Below are positions 50,544 to 58,931 of a DNA stretch of 64,000 nucleotides, in pieces. The position numbers and the translations under genes were made by a program. The notes under the pieces were generated by a model that saw nothing but the letters and a program-made list of their open reading frames with translations, had not been told where the DNA came from and made no database searches. The stretch covers positions 62,001-126,000 of the forward strand of contig NZ_VTEV01000005.1 of the NCBI RefSeq assembly GCF_008180725.1. The letters run 5' to 3'. Each line of letters opens with the position of its first letter. The stretch's first letter is position 1. The DNA is from Sutcliffiella horikoshii (GTDB taxonomy: Bacteria; Bacillota; Bacilli; Bacillales; Bacillaceae_I).

Positions 50544-51552
50544 GGGCAGTTCATTCCGTTTGTCAGGACCTCACTGACCTTAATTCTTGCTAACTGAGGT
50601 CTTCATACTGCTTATCAGGACCTCTCTGACCTCATTTCTTGCCAACAGAGGTGCTCATACCATCTATGAAGACCTCTCTAACTTCGATTCTTGCTAACTG
50701 AGGTCTTCATCGCGCCTATCAGGACCTCTCTGACCTCATTTCTTGCCAACTGAGGTCCTCATACCATCTATGAGGACCTCTCTGACTTCGATTCTTGCTA
50801 ACTGAGGTCTTCATACTGCTTATCAAGACCTCTCTGACTTCATTTCTTACCAACAGAGGTCTTCATCGCGCCTATCAAGACCTCTCTGACCTCATTTCTT
50901 GCCAACAGAGGTCCTCATCCCATCTATGAAGACCTCTCTAACTTCGATTCTTGCTAACTGAGGTCTTCATACTGCTTATCAGGACCTCTCTGACCTCATT
51001 TCTTGCCAACAGAGGTCCTCATACCTTCTATGAGGACCTCTCTAACTTCGATTCTTGCTAACTGAGGTCTTCATCGCGCCTATCAGGACCTCTCTAACTT
51101 CGATTCTTGCTAACTGAGGTCTTCATCGCGCCTATCAGGACCTCTCTGACCTCATTTCTTGCTAACTGAGGTCTTCATCGCGCCTATCAGGACCTCTCTA
51201 ACTTCGATTCTTGCCAACAGAGGTCTTCATCGCGCCTATCAGGACCTCTCTGACCTCATTTCTTGCCAACAGAGGTCCTCATACCTTCTATCAAGACCTC
51301 TCTGACTTCATTTCTTGCCAACTGAGGTCTTCATCGCGCCTATCAAGACCTCTCTGACCTCATTTCTTGCCAACAGAGGTCCTCATACCATCTATGAAGA
51401 CCTCTCTAACTTCGATTCTCGCTAACTGAAGTCTACATAGCGCCTATAAGGACCTCTCTAACCTCGATTCTCACCAACAGAGGTCCTCATACCTTCTATG
51501 AGGACCTCTCTAACTTCGATTCTCGCTAACTGAAGTCTTCATAATCTCTTAC
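50544..51552. repeat. Tandem array H, 52-bp units (19 copies plus one degenerate)
   Basis: GAGGTCTTCAT, GAGGTCCTCAT or a close variant starts at 50596 and then every 52 bp to 51532, 19 positions with no insertion or deletion. A degenerate copy at 50544 is also in phase. Each unit has a hairpin with 11-bp arms and a 7-nt loop (ACTGCTT, ACCATCT or CGCGCCT), then one of two linker types (CTCATTTCTTGCCAACA or TTCGATTCTTGCTAACT). The array fills the gap between convergent genes and ends at the MFS stop codon. Confidence 0.95.
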
Positions 51553-51553
51553 T

Positions 51554-52864
51554 TTACCGAGCCACACTCCCAGCCTCTACAACACGGCGCCCCTTCTTCT
51601 CGCCTATTTCCGGATGCACTTTTCGTATAACAGACGGTCTTGCCATGATAAGTGTGATAACGATAAGCATCCCCGCTGACAAGAGCAAGATCAACTCTCC
51701 AGGAAAGATATCATACAACACGCCATAAATCACCATGCCGAGTGGAATAAGCGCCATCGCCATCGTTTCGATTATAGAGAACACTCGACCTTTGAACTCA
51801 TCGTCAATGGTTTTTTGAAGCATTACTTGCAATGGCGTATTGACAATAATAATGAGCGACCCGAAGCTAAACATAAGAAGCATATAATAAGTGAACATCA
51901 TCCAATAACTCATCGGCCATAAGAGTGGTAGGGAGATAGACCCCATTACTGCACCAAGACCAATAATCCCTCTCTTGGAGACTAGTACCGGAAATTTCAC
52001 TTCTTTTCTAGCTGAAAAATATATCGACATTAATAGCATGCCAAGCGAAAATGCTCCTTGCGTAAAACCGAAATGTTGCGATTTAATTTTTAAATTTTCA
52101 ATCAAGATGTACGAATACCCCACCTCATAAGCTCCAAAAAGGAAATTAATGAGCAAACTAATCCAAAGCATGACCATGATGGTTTTTTGGAATCGCAAAT
52201 AGCTTAAACCTGCTTTCATGCTTTGCCACATGGACTCCTTCTTCTCCCCCTCTTCTACATTAATCTTTTCAGCAGAGAACAGGCGGAAGTTCATCGTAGC
52301 TTCTAAAATCACGGCAATTACGGAAGCAACAATAAAAATAACAAGAAAAACCGGAATCGGTACTGTTCCATATAATAGTCCACCAACAGCCGGGCTTCCA
52401 ATAGCCGCAAAGGAAATGGCCATCTGATTCATCGCCATTGCTTTTTGAATTCGAGCCTGATCAATTAAACCTGTAATGGATGAAGTAAATGCTATACCAG
52501 AGAACATAGAAGTCAAAGAAAGGATACTAGTTGTTGTGTAAATCGCTATGAGGGAGAGTCCTGATGTAAGGGTGTAGATGAGTAGGCCTATGATAGCAAG
52601 AGTTGTGGCTATTTGTGAGAAAATAACAATCTTTTTTCTAGAATACCGATCCGTGATGGCTCCGGCAAATGGTCCTGCAAGCGTTCGTGGGAGAAAATTA
52701 CAAAGAAGATTTGTCGCAAAGCTAGTTGCAGATCCAGTTAGCTGCAATATATAGAAGCTGATGGCAAATGCATATACCTGCGATCCAAAAGTGGAGATTA
52801 ACTTACTAATCATAAAGGTGTACAAATGATATGTCGCTCTTTTCAATTTTAAGCTTTCTTCCAT
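51554..52864 (-). CDS. MFS transporter
   Basis: This product of about 436 residues has twelve membrane helices, the helix 2-3 loop GAITDRYSRKKIVI and the layout of MFS_3-type macrolide or enterobactin-like exporters. It is divergent from an XRE-TPR regulator with two palindromic operator-like sites between them, so it is probably the regulated target. The ATG at 52864 is preferred over 52873. The substrate is unknown. Array H begins at its 3' end. Confidence 0.87.
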   Translation of the reverse strand: MEESLKLKRATYHLYTFMISKLISTFGSQVYAFAISFYILQLTGSATSFATNLLCNFLPRTLAGPFAGAITDRYSRKKIVIFSQIATTLAIIGLLIYTLTSGLSLIAIYTTTSILSLTSMFSGIAFTSSITGLIDQARIQKAMAMNQMAISFAAIGSPAVGGLLYGTVPIPVFLVIFIVASVIAVILEATMNFRLFSAEKINVEEGEKKESMWQSMKAGLSYLRFQKTIMVMLWISLLINFLFGAYEVGYSYILIENLKIKSQHFGFTQGAFSLGMLLMSIYFSARKEVKFPVLVSKRGIIGLGAVMGSISLPLLWPMSYWMMFTYYMLLMFSFGSLIIIVNTPLQVMLQKTIDDEFKGRVFSIIETMAMALIPLGMVIYGVLYDIFPGELILLLSAGMLIVITLIMARPSVIRKVHPEIGEKKGRRVVEAGSVAR

Positions 52865-52886
52865 AAAAAGCACCCCGTTTTAAAAA

Positions 52887-52903
52887 GTTTAATTTAATTA
52901 AAC
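52887..52903. promoter_or_regulatory. Palindromic operator 1 (GTTTAATTTAATTAAAC)
   Basis: Seven-base arms GTTTAAT and ATTAAAC flank a 3-bp centre. It lies 23 bp upstream of the MFS start and has a near-identical partner 55 bp away. It is a likely binding site for the divergent XRE regulator. Confidence 0.65.
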
Positions 52904-52941
52904 AAATCGTACCATATCAAGGTATTCCAATTCAAGGAAAA

Positions 52942-52958
52942 GTTTAATATAATTAAAC
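52942..52958. promoter_or_regulatory. Palindromic operator 2 (GTTTAATATAATTAAAC)
   Basis: It has the same seven-base arms as operator 1 with centre ATA, and overlaps a TATAAT-like sequence. It is 31 bp before the XRE-TPR start, suited to autoregulation. Confidence 0.65.
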
Positions 52959-52988
52959 AAAATATTTTTTCTAGGAGTGCACACCTAT

Positions 52989-54209
52989 ATGCTCGGAGAT
53001 CGGATACGAAAATTAAGAAAACAAAAGAAAATGACTTTGGAAGGACTGGCTGGGACAGAGCTGACAAAAGGAATGCTCAGTCTAATAGAAAATAATAAAG
53101 CCAACCCTTCTATGGAAAGTCTTACATATATTGCCCGTCAGCTTGGGGTGGAAACGGTAGAACTATTGGGAGAGGTTAGTTCTGAGGAATTGCGCGAAAC
53201 TTTGGAACGCGCCGAAAAGATATTTAACATCCCATTCAGAAACCAAGAATTTCCAGATAAATATAGGCAGCTGATTGAACTAATTCAGCCCCACATCGGC
53301 AAACTTTCCAATGGGTATGAAAGTGCAAGGTTGATGGAGATTTACAGCTACGCGCTTCAAATCGAGAAAAAGCCAGGTTGGGAAAGCCTTCTAGATATAG
53401 CCGCTGATATGTTCGACCAAATGAATATCTCTTCTAATCGGACTGCTATTGGAATTTTTCGTTCCAATATCGCTTTTTTTGAACACAATTATCATGCAGC
53501 GCTCAAAATCTTAATGGCCGAACGGAATGAAATTGAAGCAAAACATGCATACATTGAACCAATGGCCCGACTGGACCTTGATTACAGTGAAGCAATCTTG
53601 TTATATGCAGTAGGGAACTCAAAGGCGGCCATCGAAACTATGGAAAAAGCCCTTGCCTATTCCAAGGAAAAACGCATTTTCTACCTGATTGATGACCTAT
53701 ATCGCCTTGCAGCTGCACATGCATTAATGGAAGGAAATAAAAAAGAAAAGGATTACTACCTGTTGAAGTTGAAGCAATACGGAGAATTCGCTGACCATAT
53801 TTCCTCCATCTACTTTTGTGAACTGTTTGAAATAATTGAATTGATTTCGGATAGGCAAGAATATACAAAAGCACTTGAAAAAGTTGAAGAATGCCTCTCG
53901 TCTGGGGAATTAATGGATTTTTATACACCGTGGTTCAATCTAGAAAAAGCAAAAGCACTCTACTATCTTGGCAGGTTTGAGGAGGCACTCCGATGTATTA
54001 ATAAGGTGGTTATTCCCGACATCCACCACCCGATTGACCTTTCCAATTTCTATCTAAAAGAATCCTACCAGGCTCTCATTTTGATGGAGCTTGGTAGGAC
54101 AGAGGAAGCCTTGACTGCTGCACAAAAAGCCGTCGAAAACTTCGAGCCCCTCCTAGATTCAAAAATAAAAGATTTCAGTATGAAAGTGTTAAAGCAAGTG
54201 AATGGGTAA
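52989..54209 (+). CDS. XRE-family regulator with TPR domain
   Basis: This product of about 406 residues has an N-terminal XRE helix-turn-helix (GDRIRKLRKQKKMTLEGLAG, then KGMLSLIENNKANPSMESL) and a long helical TPR-like domain (about 90-405). This is the architecture of Rgg/PlcR-like and Bacillus transporter-linked regulators, which may sense peptides. The ATG at 52989 lies 11 bases after AGGAG; an earlier GTG overlaps that site. It is divergent from the MFS exporter and probably controls it. No small peptide gene is visible next to it. Confidence 0.85.
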   Translation: MLGDRIRKLRKQKKMTLEGLAGTELTKGMLSLIENNKANPSMESLTYIARQLGVETVELLGEVSSEELRETLERAEKIFNIPFRNQEFPDKYRQLIELIQPHIGKLSNGYESARLMEIYSYALQIEKKPGWESLLDIAADMFDQMNISSNRTAIGIFRSNIAFFEHNYHAALKILMAERNEIEAKHAYIEPMARLDLDYSEAILLYAVGNSKAAIETMEKALAYSKEKRIFYLIDDLYRLAAAHALMEGNKKEKDYYLLKLKQYGEFADHISSIYFCELFEIIELISDRQEYTKALEKVEECLSSGELMDFYTPWFNLEKAKALYYLGRFEEALRCINKVVIPDIHHPIDLSNFYLKESYQALILMELGRTEEALTAAQKAVENFEPLLDSKIKDFSMKVLKQVNG

Positions 54210-54210
54210 C

Positions 54211-54256
54211 AGAGACAGGCACGACGCCCCACTAGGGATCGCCGTGCTTGTCCCCT
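54211..54256 (+). terminator. Long hairpin after the regulator
   Basis: GACAGGCACG pairs with CGTGCTTGTC around a 20-nt loop, with further partial pairing. Only CCCTAAAA follows, so it may stabilise or end the transcript rather than act as a classic U-tract terminator. Confidence 0.5.
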
Positions 54257-54341
54257 AAAACCTCAAAAAATACTCTTTAAAATTTTCTGATACCTGTTAG
54301 AATAAATCTTAATAAATTTCACGAAGAATGGGGTTTTCACA

Positions 54342-54977
54342 ATGGAGAACTTTTTTCTATTTGTCTTAATGAGTATCTTACTTATCATTCTGCCTGGTCC
54401 GGACACTGCGATCGCCACGAAAAACACTTTATCTGCCGGCAGAATGGGCGGATTCAAAACCGTTTCAGGTACCTTTTGCGCCATCCTCATTCATACCATT
54501 GCAGCCGTAGTTGGTCTATCTGCCATCATAGTTAAATCTGCATTTCTGTTCTCTGTCTTCAAATATGTTGGTGCTGTTTATCTTGTCTATTTAGGGGTTA
54601 AAACAATCTGGGCACTTCGCCACAAGAAAACGGAAATTCCAATGGACAGCAATGTTGCTAATAAATTTAAAAATCAATCCCACTTTAAACAAGGCTTCCT
54701 AACTAATATGCTTAATCCAAAAGTTGCGGTCTTCTTCCTGACCTTCCTGCCGCAATTCGTTGACCCAGGAACGAACACAATTGGACCATTCCTTCTGATG
54801 GGAGTTACCTACGCCATCCTGACAGCCATTTGGTTTGCCCTTTATATCTATCTAGTTGATCAAATTAGTGCATTCATGAAAAGGCCACGGACAACTACAG
54901 TGATTGAATCGATTACAGGTATCGTGTTGATTGGTTTTGGGGTGAAGTTGGCATTGGAGAAGGGCTCACAGTATTAA
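54342..54977 (+). CDS. LysE family exporter
   Basis: The 211-residue protein has six membrane segments and the LysE/RhtB signature PGPDTAIATKNTLSAGRMGG at about residues 19-38, with the FLTNMLNPKVAVFFLTFLPQ segment in the middle. It should export an amino acid or related compound. The substrate is unknown. It stands alone with a strong terminator. Confidence 0.9.
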   Translation: MENFFLFVLMSILLIILPGPDTAIATKNTLSAGRMGGFKTVSGTFCAILIHTIAAVVGLSAIIVKSAFLFSVFKYVGAVYLVYLGVKTIWALRHKKTEIPMDSNVANKFKNQSHFKQGFLTNMLNPKVAVFFLTFLPQFVDPGTNTIGPFLLMGVTYAILTAIWFALYIYLVDQISAFMKRPRTTTVIESITGIVLIGFGVKLALEKGSQY

Positions 54978-54992
54978 AAGTCAAAATAATAA

Positions 54993-55034
54993 TAAGCCAA
55001 ACAACCTATGTGATTAGGCCGTTTGGCTTTTTTT
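54993..55034 (+). terminator. Rho-independent terminator
   Basis: AAGCCAAAC pairs with GTTTGGCTT around a loop with further partial pairing, followed by TTTTT. It ends the LysE gene and touches the stop codon of the convergent sulfatase gene. Confidence 0.88.
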
Positions 55035-56817
55035 AGTTTTTACATGAAGGCATTCCAGGTACTTCCCCGCTTGATGGCTCCAACCTCTTTTGCTTACACT
55101 GTTCCTCGAGGCCAACCATCAGGAGTTTCTGGATCGCTATTGTCTCAGGTGTTCGATTGGATGGATAAGCAAGATTGGTTTCTTCAAAGGGATCACTAGT
55201 CAAGTTATATAATTCATATTGGTCTGGGACTGGTCTCGTTTTAGTAGTAGTGATACATAATGCACAATCAACATGGTCACCGGTGGATGTTTGTGAGACT
55301 TGAGTAGTTGTGACGTTCTCGACTCCCGGATCACTCCAAAATTGTGGGTTGTCGTAATAACGTGTAAGTTTCCATATTTCTTTTGTCCCATTCTCACCTG
55401 TGGAGAGTTTCGTGATAATAGCTTCGGTGTGGTTTGGTTGAATGACAGAGTGATAGGGTTCCCCGGTTGCAGACACTTGATTGAGACCTTGGGTGACATC
55501 GTCATCACTCATAAAATAAAGTGGTTCATCGGCACGATAAAATTTGTTTTTCCCCTTGAGCAGCGGTGTTAGGTCACGACCAACTAAAGGGTGAACTTCT
55601 GTGTGATCACGTTTGAGTTTTTTTTGAATCACTTCTACGTCAATGTCTGCGAGTCCTAACAAGGTCGGCAATACATCAACATGGCTTGTTAACATATCAG
55701 TGGTTTCTTTTCCAGAAAAGAGTTTTGGACTATGGATAATCAATGGCACATGGATAGATTCCTCATAAGTGTTATACCATTTCTGATAAAGGCCTCCATG
55801 TGCACCAAGCAGTTCTCCGTGATCAGACAGAAAAATGACAATAGTATTTTCGTAAGAAGTGGAATCTTGTAAGGTCCTAAAAACCCTCCCCATCTCTTGG
55901 TCTGCTTTCTTTTGCAAGGAATAATAGAGCTGCCTGTATGAAACGTTATCCCTGATTGGCTGGAGTGCCTTTGGATAGATTTCCTTGTAGCTTTCTTGGG
56001 CGGATGGTTTGGTACTTAAAGATTCATTGGCAGTCGGCGGTGGCGGAATGAAAGGCACGGATGGATCAACTTCAAAATTGAACAATGGACTTAGTTCTGT
56101 GTAAATACCATAGATAGCAATGTCATGCGGGTTGACAAGCGAGCACATGACAAACCATGGAGGGGAATCTCTATCGCAATCCTGTTCTAACGACTGAAGG
56201 AGTTCTACTGTTTCCTGTGCATAGATGACGTCCCTTCCGCTCAATCCAATGGCTGCTGAGCTAGCTGAATTCCTAGGAGATGAGCCGTGCGGTTCCGGTC
56301 CCACCCAACCATCAAATCCGTAACCATCAAGGCGGTTTGAAGCAAGGTATTTTTCTACATTGCTCTTGTCCGGTCTGCCTGTAGAGGTATAGCTTGGCAG
56401 AGAGTTTTTGGTTCCTGGTATGAGAATATCCTCCTCCGAGGCATGCCATTTTCCCTTCCAATAGGTTTTGTAACCTGCTGCCCGGAAATATTCGCCCATC
56501 GTCGGAACAGTATTAGGATCAAGCCAAAACATATCAGGGTCAAACGAGGTTTTCGCTGCACCACTCGTTTGTGTCACCCCATGAAGGGATGGATATTGCC
56601 CAGTATATAAAGTAGTTCTGCTTGGAGAGCAGGCAGTGCTTCCGACATAGTGTTTAGTAAACTCAAAGCCGTTCTTCTTTAAGACCTCTTGAGTTTGCAA
56701 GTTTTCCCGTTGCCATTTTCTAAGTTCTTCGTTTTCATATATGCTTGGGTAACGCTGCTGATCTACCATAAGGATAAGAAAGTTTGGTTTCTTGATTGTC
56801 CGTGGTTCTTTAGCCAT
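55033..56817 (-). CDS. Sulfatase family protein
   Basis: This 594-residue protein matches the alkaline-phosphatase-superfamily sulfatases. The N-terminal metal motif is LILMVDQQR (D19), the sulfatase signature is C63-S-P-S-R67 followed by TTLYTGQYPSLHG, and the second metal site is LSDHGELLGAHG. C63 would be converted to formylglycine by a separate enzyme, which I do not see in this window. There is no signal peptide, so it acts in the cytoplasm. The substrate (choline sulfate, aryl or sugar sulfate) is not evident. Confidence 0.87.
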   Translation of the reverse strand: MAKEPRTIKKPNFLILMVDQQRYPSIYENEELRKWQRENLQTQEVLKKNGFEFTKHYVGSTACSPSRTTLYTGQYPSLHGVTQTSGAAKTSFDPDMFWLDPNTVPTMGEYFRAAGYKTYWKGKWHASEEDILIPGTKNSLPSYTSTGRPDKSNVEKYLASNRLDGYGFDGWVGPEPHGSSPRNSASSAAIGLSGRDVIYAQETVELLQSLEQDCDRDSPPWFVMCSLVNPHDIAIYGIYTELSPLFNFEVDPSVPFIPPPPTANESLSTKPSAQESYKEIYPKALQPIRDNVSYRQLYYSLQKKADQEMGRVFRTLQDSTSYENTIVIFLSDHGELLGAHGGLYQKWYNTYEESIHVPLIIHSPKLFSGKETTDMLTSHVDVLPTLLGLADIDVEVIQKKLKRDHTEVHPLVGRDLTPLLKGKNKFYRADEPLYFMSDDDVTQGLNQVSATGEPYHSVIQPNHTEAIITKLSTGENGTKEIWKLTRYYDNPQFWSDPGVENVTTTQVSQTSTGDHVDCALCITTTKTRPVPDQYELYNLTSDPFEETNLAYPSNRTPETIAIQKLLMVGLEEQCKQKRLEPSSGEVPGMPSCKN

Positions 56818-56977
56818 CGTTGTCCCACCTTTACTGTTCTTTATGTCTCTTCTTAACTATATGCGCAGTGTTATTAGCTTATTTCTGGGACAGGACCTTG
56901 ACCCTTTGCCGTTCGAATTGCCTATCTCTTTTCCCCACTACAGTGTTATAATAGGACCAGATGTGAGGTGTTAGGAA

Positions 56978-57187
56978 ATGAATAAACGATGGACTATAGG
57001 TAAAATAAATGAATTTGTGGAAAAGAATTCAGATAGTAAACTGTTATCGACTGAATACCACGGATTCTCTCAGAAGTTACTGTTTAAATGTGCTTGTGGC
57101 AGCAACTTTGAAAAGACTTTTACAAAATTTAAGAATAACAACCAACGCAAATGTGACGTGTGTCAGCCACCAAAGGCTTCACGTTAA
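56978..57187 (+). CDS. Small zinc-ribbon-like protein
   Basis: The 69-residue protein has C-x-C and C-x-x-C pairs (KCACGSNFE and KCDVCQP), separated by about 18 residues with FEKTFTKFKNNNQ. This fits a small zinc ribbon like those found next to or inside phage and homing-endonuclease proteins. Here it stands alone, with an AGGTGTTAGGAA leader and its own terminator. It may bind nucleic acid. Confidence 0.65.
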   Translation: MNKRWTIGKINEFVEKNSDSKLLSTEYHGFSQKLLFKCACGSNFEKTFTKFKNNNQRKCDVCQPPKASR

Positions 57188-57198
57188 TAGATACTGTT

Positions 57199-57228
57199 AA
57201 AAGTGCCAATTGAGTTTGGCACTTTTTT
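57199..57228 (+). terminator. Rho-independent terminator
   Basis: AAAAGTGCCAA pairs with TTTGGCACTTTT around a 5-nt loop, followed by TTTTTG. It ends the zinc-ribbon gene. Confidence 0.85.
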
Positions 57229-57327
57229 GTTTTGTCTTCTATATGTTTATAAAACCTTTCGGTGGCAGGAACTCTAACGGTTTTATCGAAATAGTTGTTA
57301 TCGAATACTTTTAAGGAGGAATGAGCT

Positions 57328-58137
57328 ATGTTTCCTACATATACCGTCATGTCCTTTAATCTCCGAGTTATTGTACCGACCGATCCTTTTTCCTGGGATG
57401 ACCGTAAACATTGGATTGCAGAAACTATTAATACCTACACCCCTGACATTATTGGAACACAGGAAGCAACCATTCCCATGCTCGAATGGCTAACAGATAG
57501 ATTCAAAGAGTCCTATGAAGTATACGCAGTCAATCGCACCGTCTCCACAGAGGTTGGAGAATTCAGTGCTGTATTTGTTAAAAAGTCCAGTTTTACTATA
57601 GATTCAAAAGGATCCTTTATGCTATCAGAAACTCCAAATAATATCGGAAGTATGGGCTGGGATGCACACTGCGAAAGAATTTGTTCTTGGGTGGAGCTTG
57701 TTCCAAAGGATAATACAGAACCCGCTTTACGCTTTTTCAATACGCATCTTGATCATATGGGGAAACTTGCAAGGAAGGAAGGATTGAAACTAGTTCTTGA
57801 CGTGATTCGTAGTAAAGATAACGCGCATAGTTTACCTGTTATTTTAACCGGGGATTTTAATGATGTACCTGAGAGTGAGGCATTAGCGGAAGTATCATCC
57901 ATGAATAGCTGCTATTCTTGTTTTACTGAAGTAGAAATGGAAAACAGCCTTACTTTTCATGCTTATGAGGGCGGAATAAAAGGCAGGCCGATTGATTACA
58001 TTTTTGGTGCTAACGGGGTAGAGTTTCTTACAGCCACCATTATCAGAGACAGTTTTGATGGTGGGTATCCGTCCGATCATTATCCGGTTTTGGCAACGGT
58101 TAAGCTCAGCAAATTAAATAAACAAGGAGTGGATTAA
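57328..58137 (+). CDS. Endonuclease/exonuclease/phosphatase family protein
   Basis: This 269-residue protein has the EEP fold signatures: VMSFNLRV at the start, IIGTQEA with the metal-binding glutamate, FFNTHLDHMG, VILTGDFNDVPES and the closing DHYPVLATVKL. Members cleave phosphodiesters in nucleic acids or lipids. There is no signal peptide. It is one base upstream of a DinB-like gene and shares its transcript. The start follows AAGGAGGAATG. Confidence 0.9.
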   Translation: MFPTYTVMSFNLRVIVPTDPFSWDDRKHWIAETINTYTPDIIGTQEATIPMLEWLTDRFKESYEVYAVNRTVSTEVGEFSAVFVKKSSFTIDSKGSFMLSETPNNIGSMGWDAHCERICSWVELVPKDNTEPALRFFNTHLDHMGKLARKEGLKLVLDVIRSKDNAHSLPVILTGDFNDVPESEALAEVSSMNSCYSCFTEVEMENSLTFHAYEGGIKGRPIDYIFGANGVEFLTATIIRDSFDGGYPSDHYPVLATVKLSKLNKQGVD

Positions 58138-58138
58138 C

Positions 58139-58669
58139 ATGACCACCAAAACAATATTACAGATCACATCTTTATCAGGCTACGAACAAGAAATTGGCCG
58201 TGCTCTATGGTGTTTAGAAGATGTACGCCGCAACCTTACTAAGAAAATAATAGGAATCAGGCAAAGTGAGCTTGATAGAAAAATAGAATCTAGACATTCC
58301 ATCGGATCTTTGTTGTACCATATTGCTTATGTAGAAGCTGGTTGGCTATTTGGGGAAGTAATGGAAAAAGACGCGTGGGACTCAGAAATAGAAGAACTTT
58401 TCCCATTGGATGGATGGCCTGACGGGAAACTGGTACATATAGATGGAGACACTATTGAAACGCATCTTCACCGTTTAAAAAAAGTGAGAGAGACCTTGCT
58501 TTCCCATTTTCGTTCTTTAAGTTTAGAAGATTGGCACAGGGCTAGGGTGTTTGAGGAATATGATGTAACTCCTGAGTGGGTAATTTACCACCTTACTGAG
58601 CATGAAGCACACCATCGGGGACAGATTTTTCAGTTGTTGAGGGAGATTCGAAATTTGGAAGACAAATAG
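58139..58669 (+). CDS. DinB family protein
   Basis: The 176-residue helical protein matches the DinB/YfiT four-helix fold. The metal-binding histidines fit SIGSLLYHIAYVEAGWL (first) and LTEHEAHHRGQIFQL (second pair). Members are often thiol transferases or metal-dependent hydrolases and are not tied to DNA damage as a class. It follows the EEP gene by one base, with AAGGAGTGG in the end of that gene. Confidence 0.87.
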   Translation: MTTKTILQITSLSGYEQEIGRALWCLEDVRRNLTKKIIGIRQSELDRKIESRHSIGSLLYHIAYVEAGWLFGEVMEKDAWDSEIEELFPLDGWPDGKLVHIDGDTIETHLHRLKKVRETLLSHFRSLSLEDWHRARVFEEYDVTPEWVIYHLTEHEAHHRGQIFQLLREIRNLEDK

Positions 58670-58708
58670 AGAGTTATAATCTGTTAATAACAGCTTGTAC
58701 TTTGCTCT

Positions 58709-58860
58709 GAAGACCTTTTTGGAGTGTTTTTCTTGTTGAAAATGTCTTCATCTCTACCATGAAGACATTTTCGCGACGAATTACAGGTTGAAAGTGTCTT
58801 CATCCCCGTTATGAAGACATTTTTGCATGGATTTATCCTGTAGTATTGTCTTCATTCTTT
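58709..58860. repeat. Tandem array I, 52-bp units (about 3 copies)
   Basis: GTCTTCAT starts at 58744, 58796 and 58848, and GAAGAC at 58709, 58761 and 58813, each series at 52-bp spacing. The first full unit has a perfect hairpin AATGTCTTCAT-CTCTACC-ATGAAGACATT with the same 7-nt loop size as arrays A, F and H. It lies between the convergent DinB and aminotransferase genes. Confidence 0.85.
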
Positions 58861-58884
58861 TCAACCTTAGGTTTTTTTATAAAT

Positions 58885-58927
58885 AAAGGACGGCTCTATC
58901 GCTTCCATAGCAATAGAGCCGTCCCTT
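58885..58927. terminator. Bidirectional terminator
   Basis: GGACGGCTCTAT pairs perfectly with ATAGAGCCGTCC around a 13-nt loop. TTTAA follows on the plus strand; on the minus strand TTTATTTATAAAAAAA follows. It ends the aminotransferase gene and may also serve the DinB unit. Confidence 0.85.
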
Positions 58928-58931
58928 TAAT

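Noticed and set aside
50544-51552. Array H as a CRISPR array
   Set aside because: The pattern of about 29-nt palindromic repeats and 23-nt linkers looks CRISPR-like, but the linkers are of two recurring types rather than unique, and no cas genes are present.
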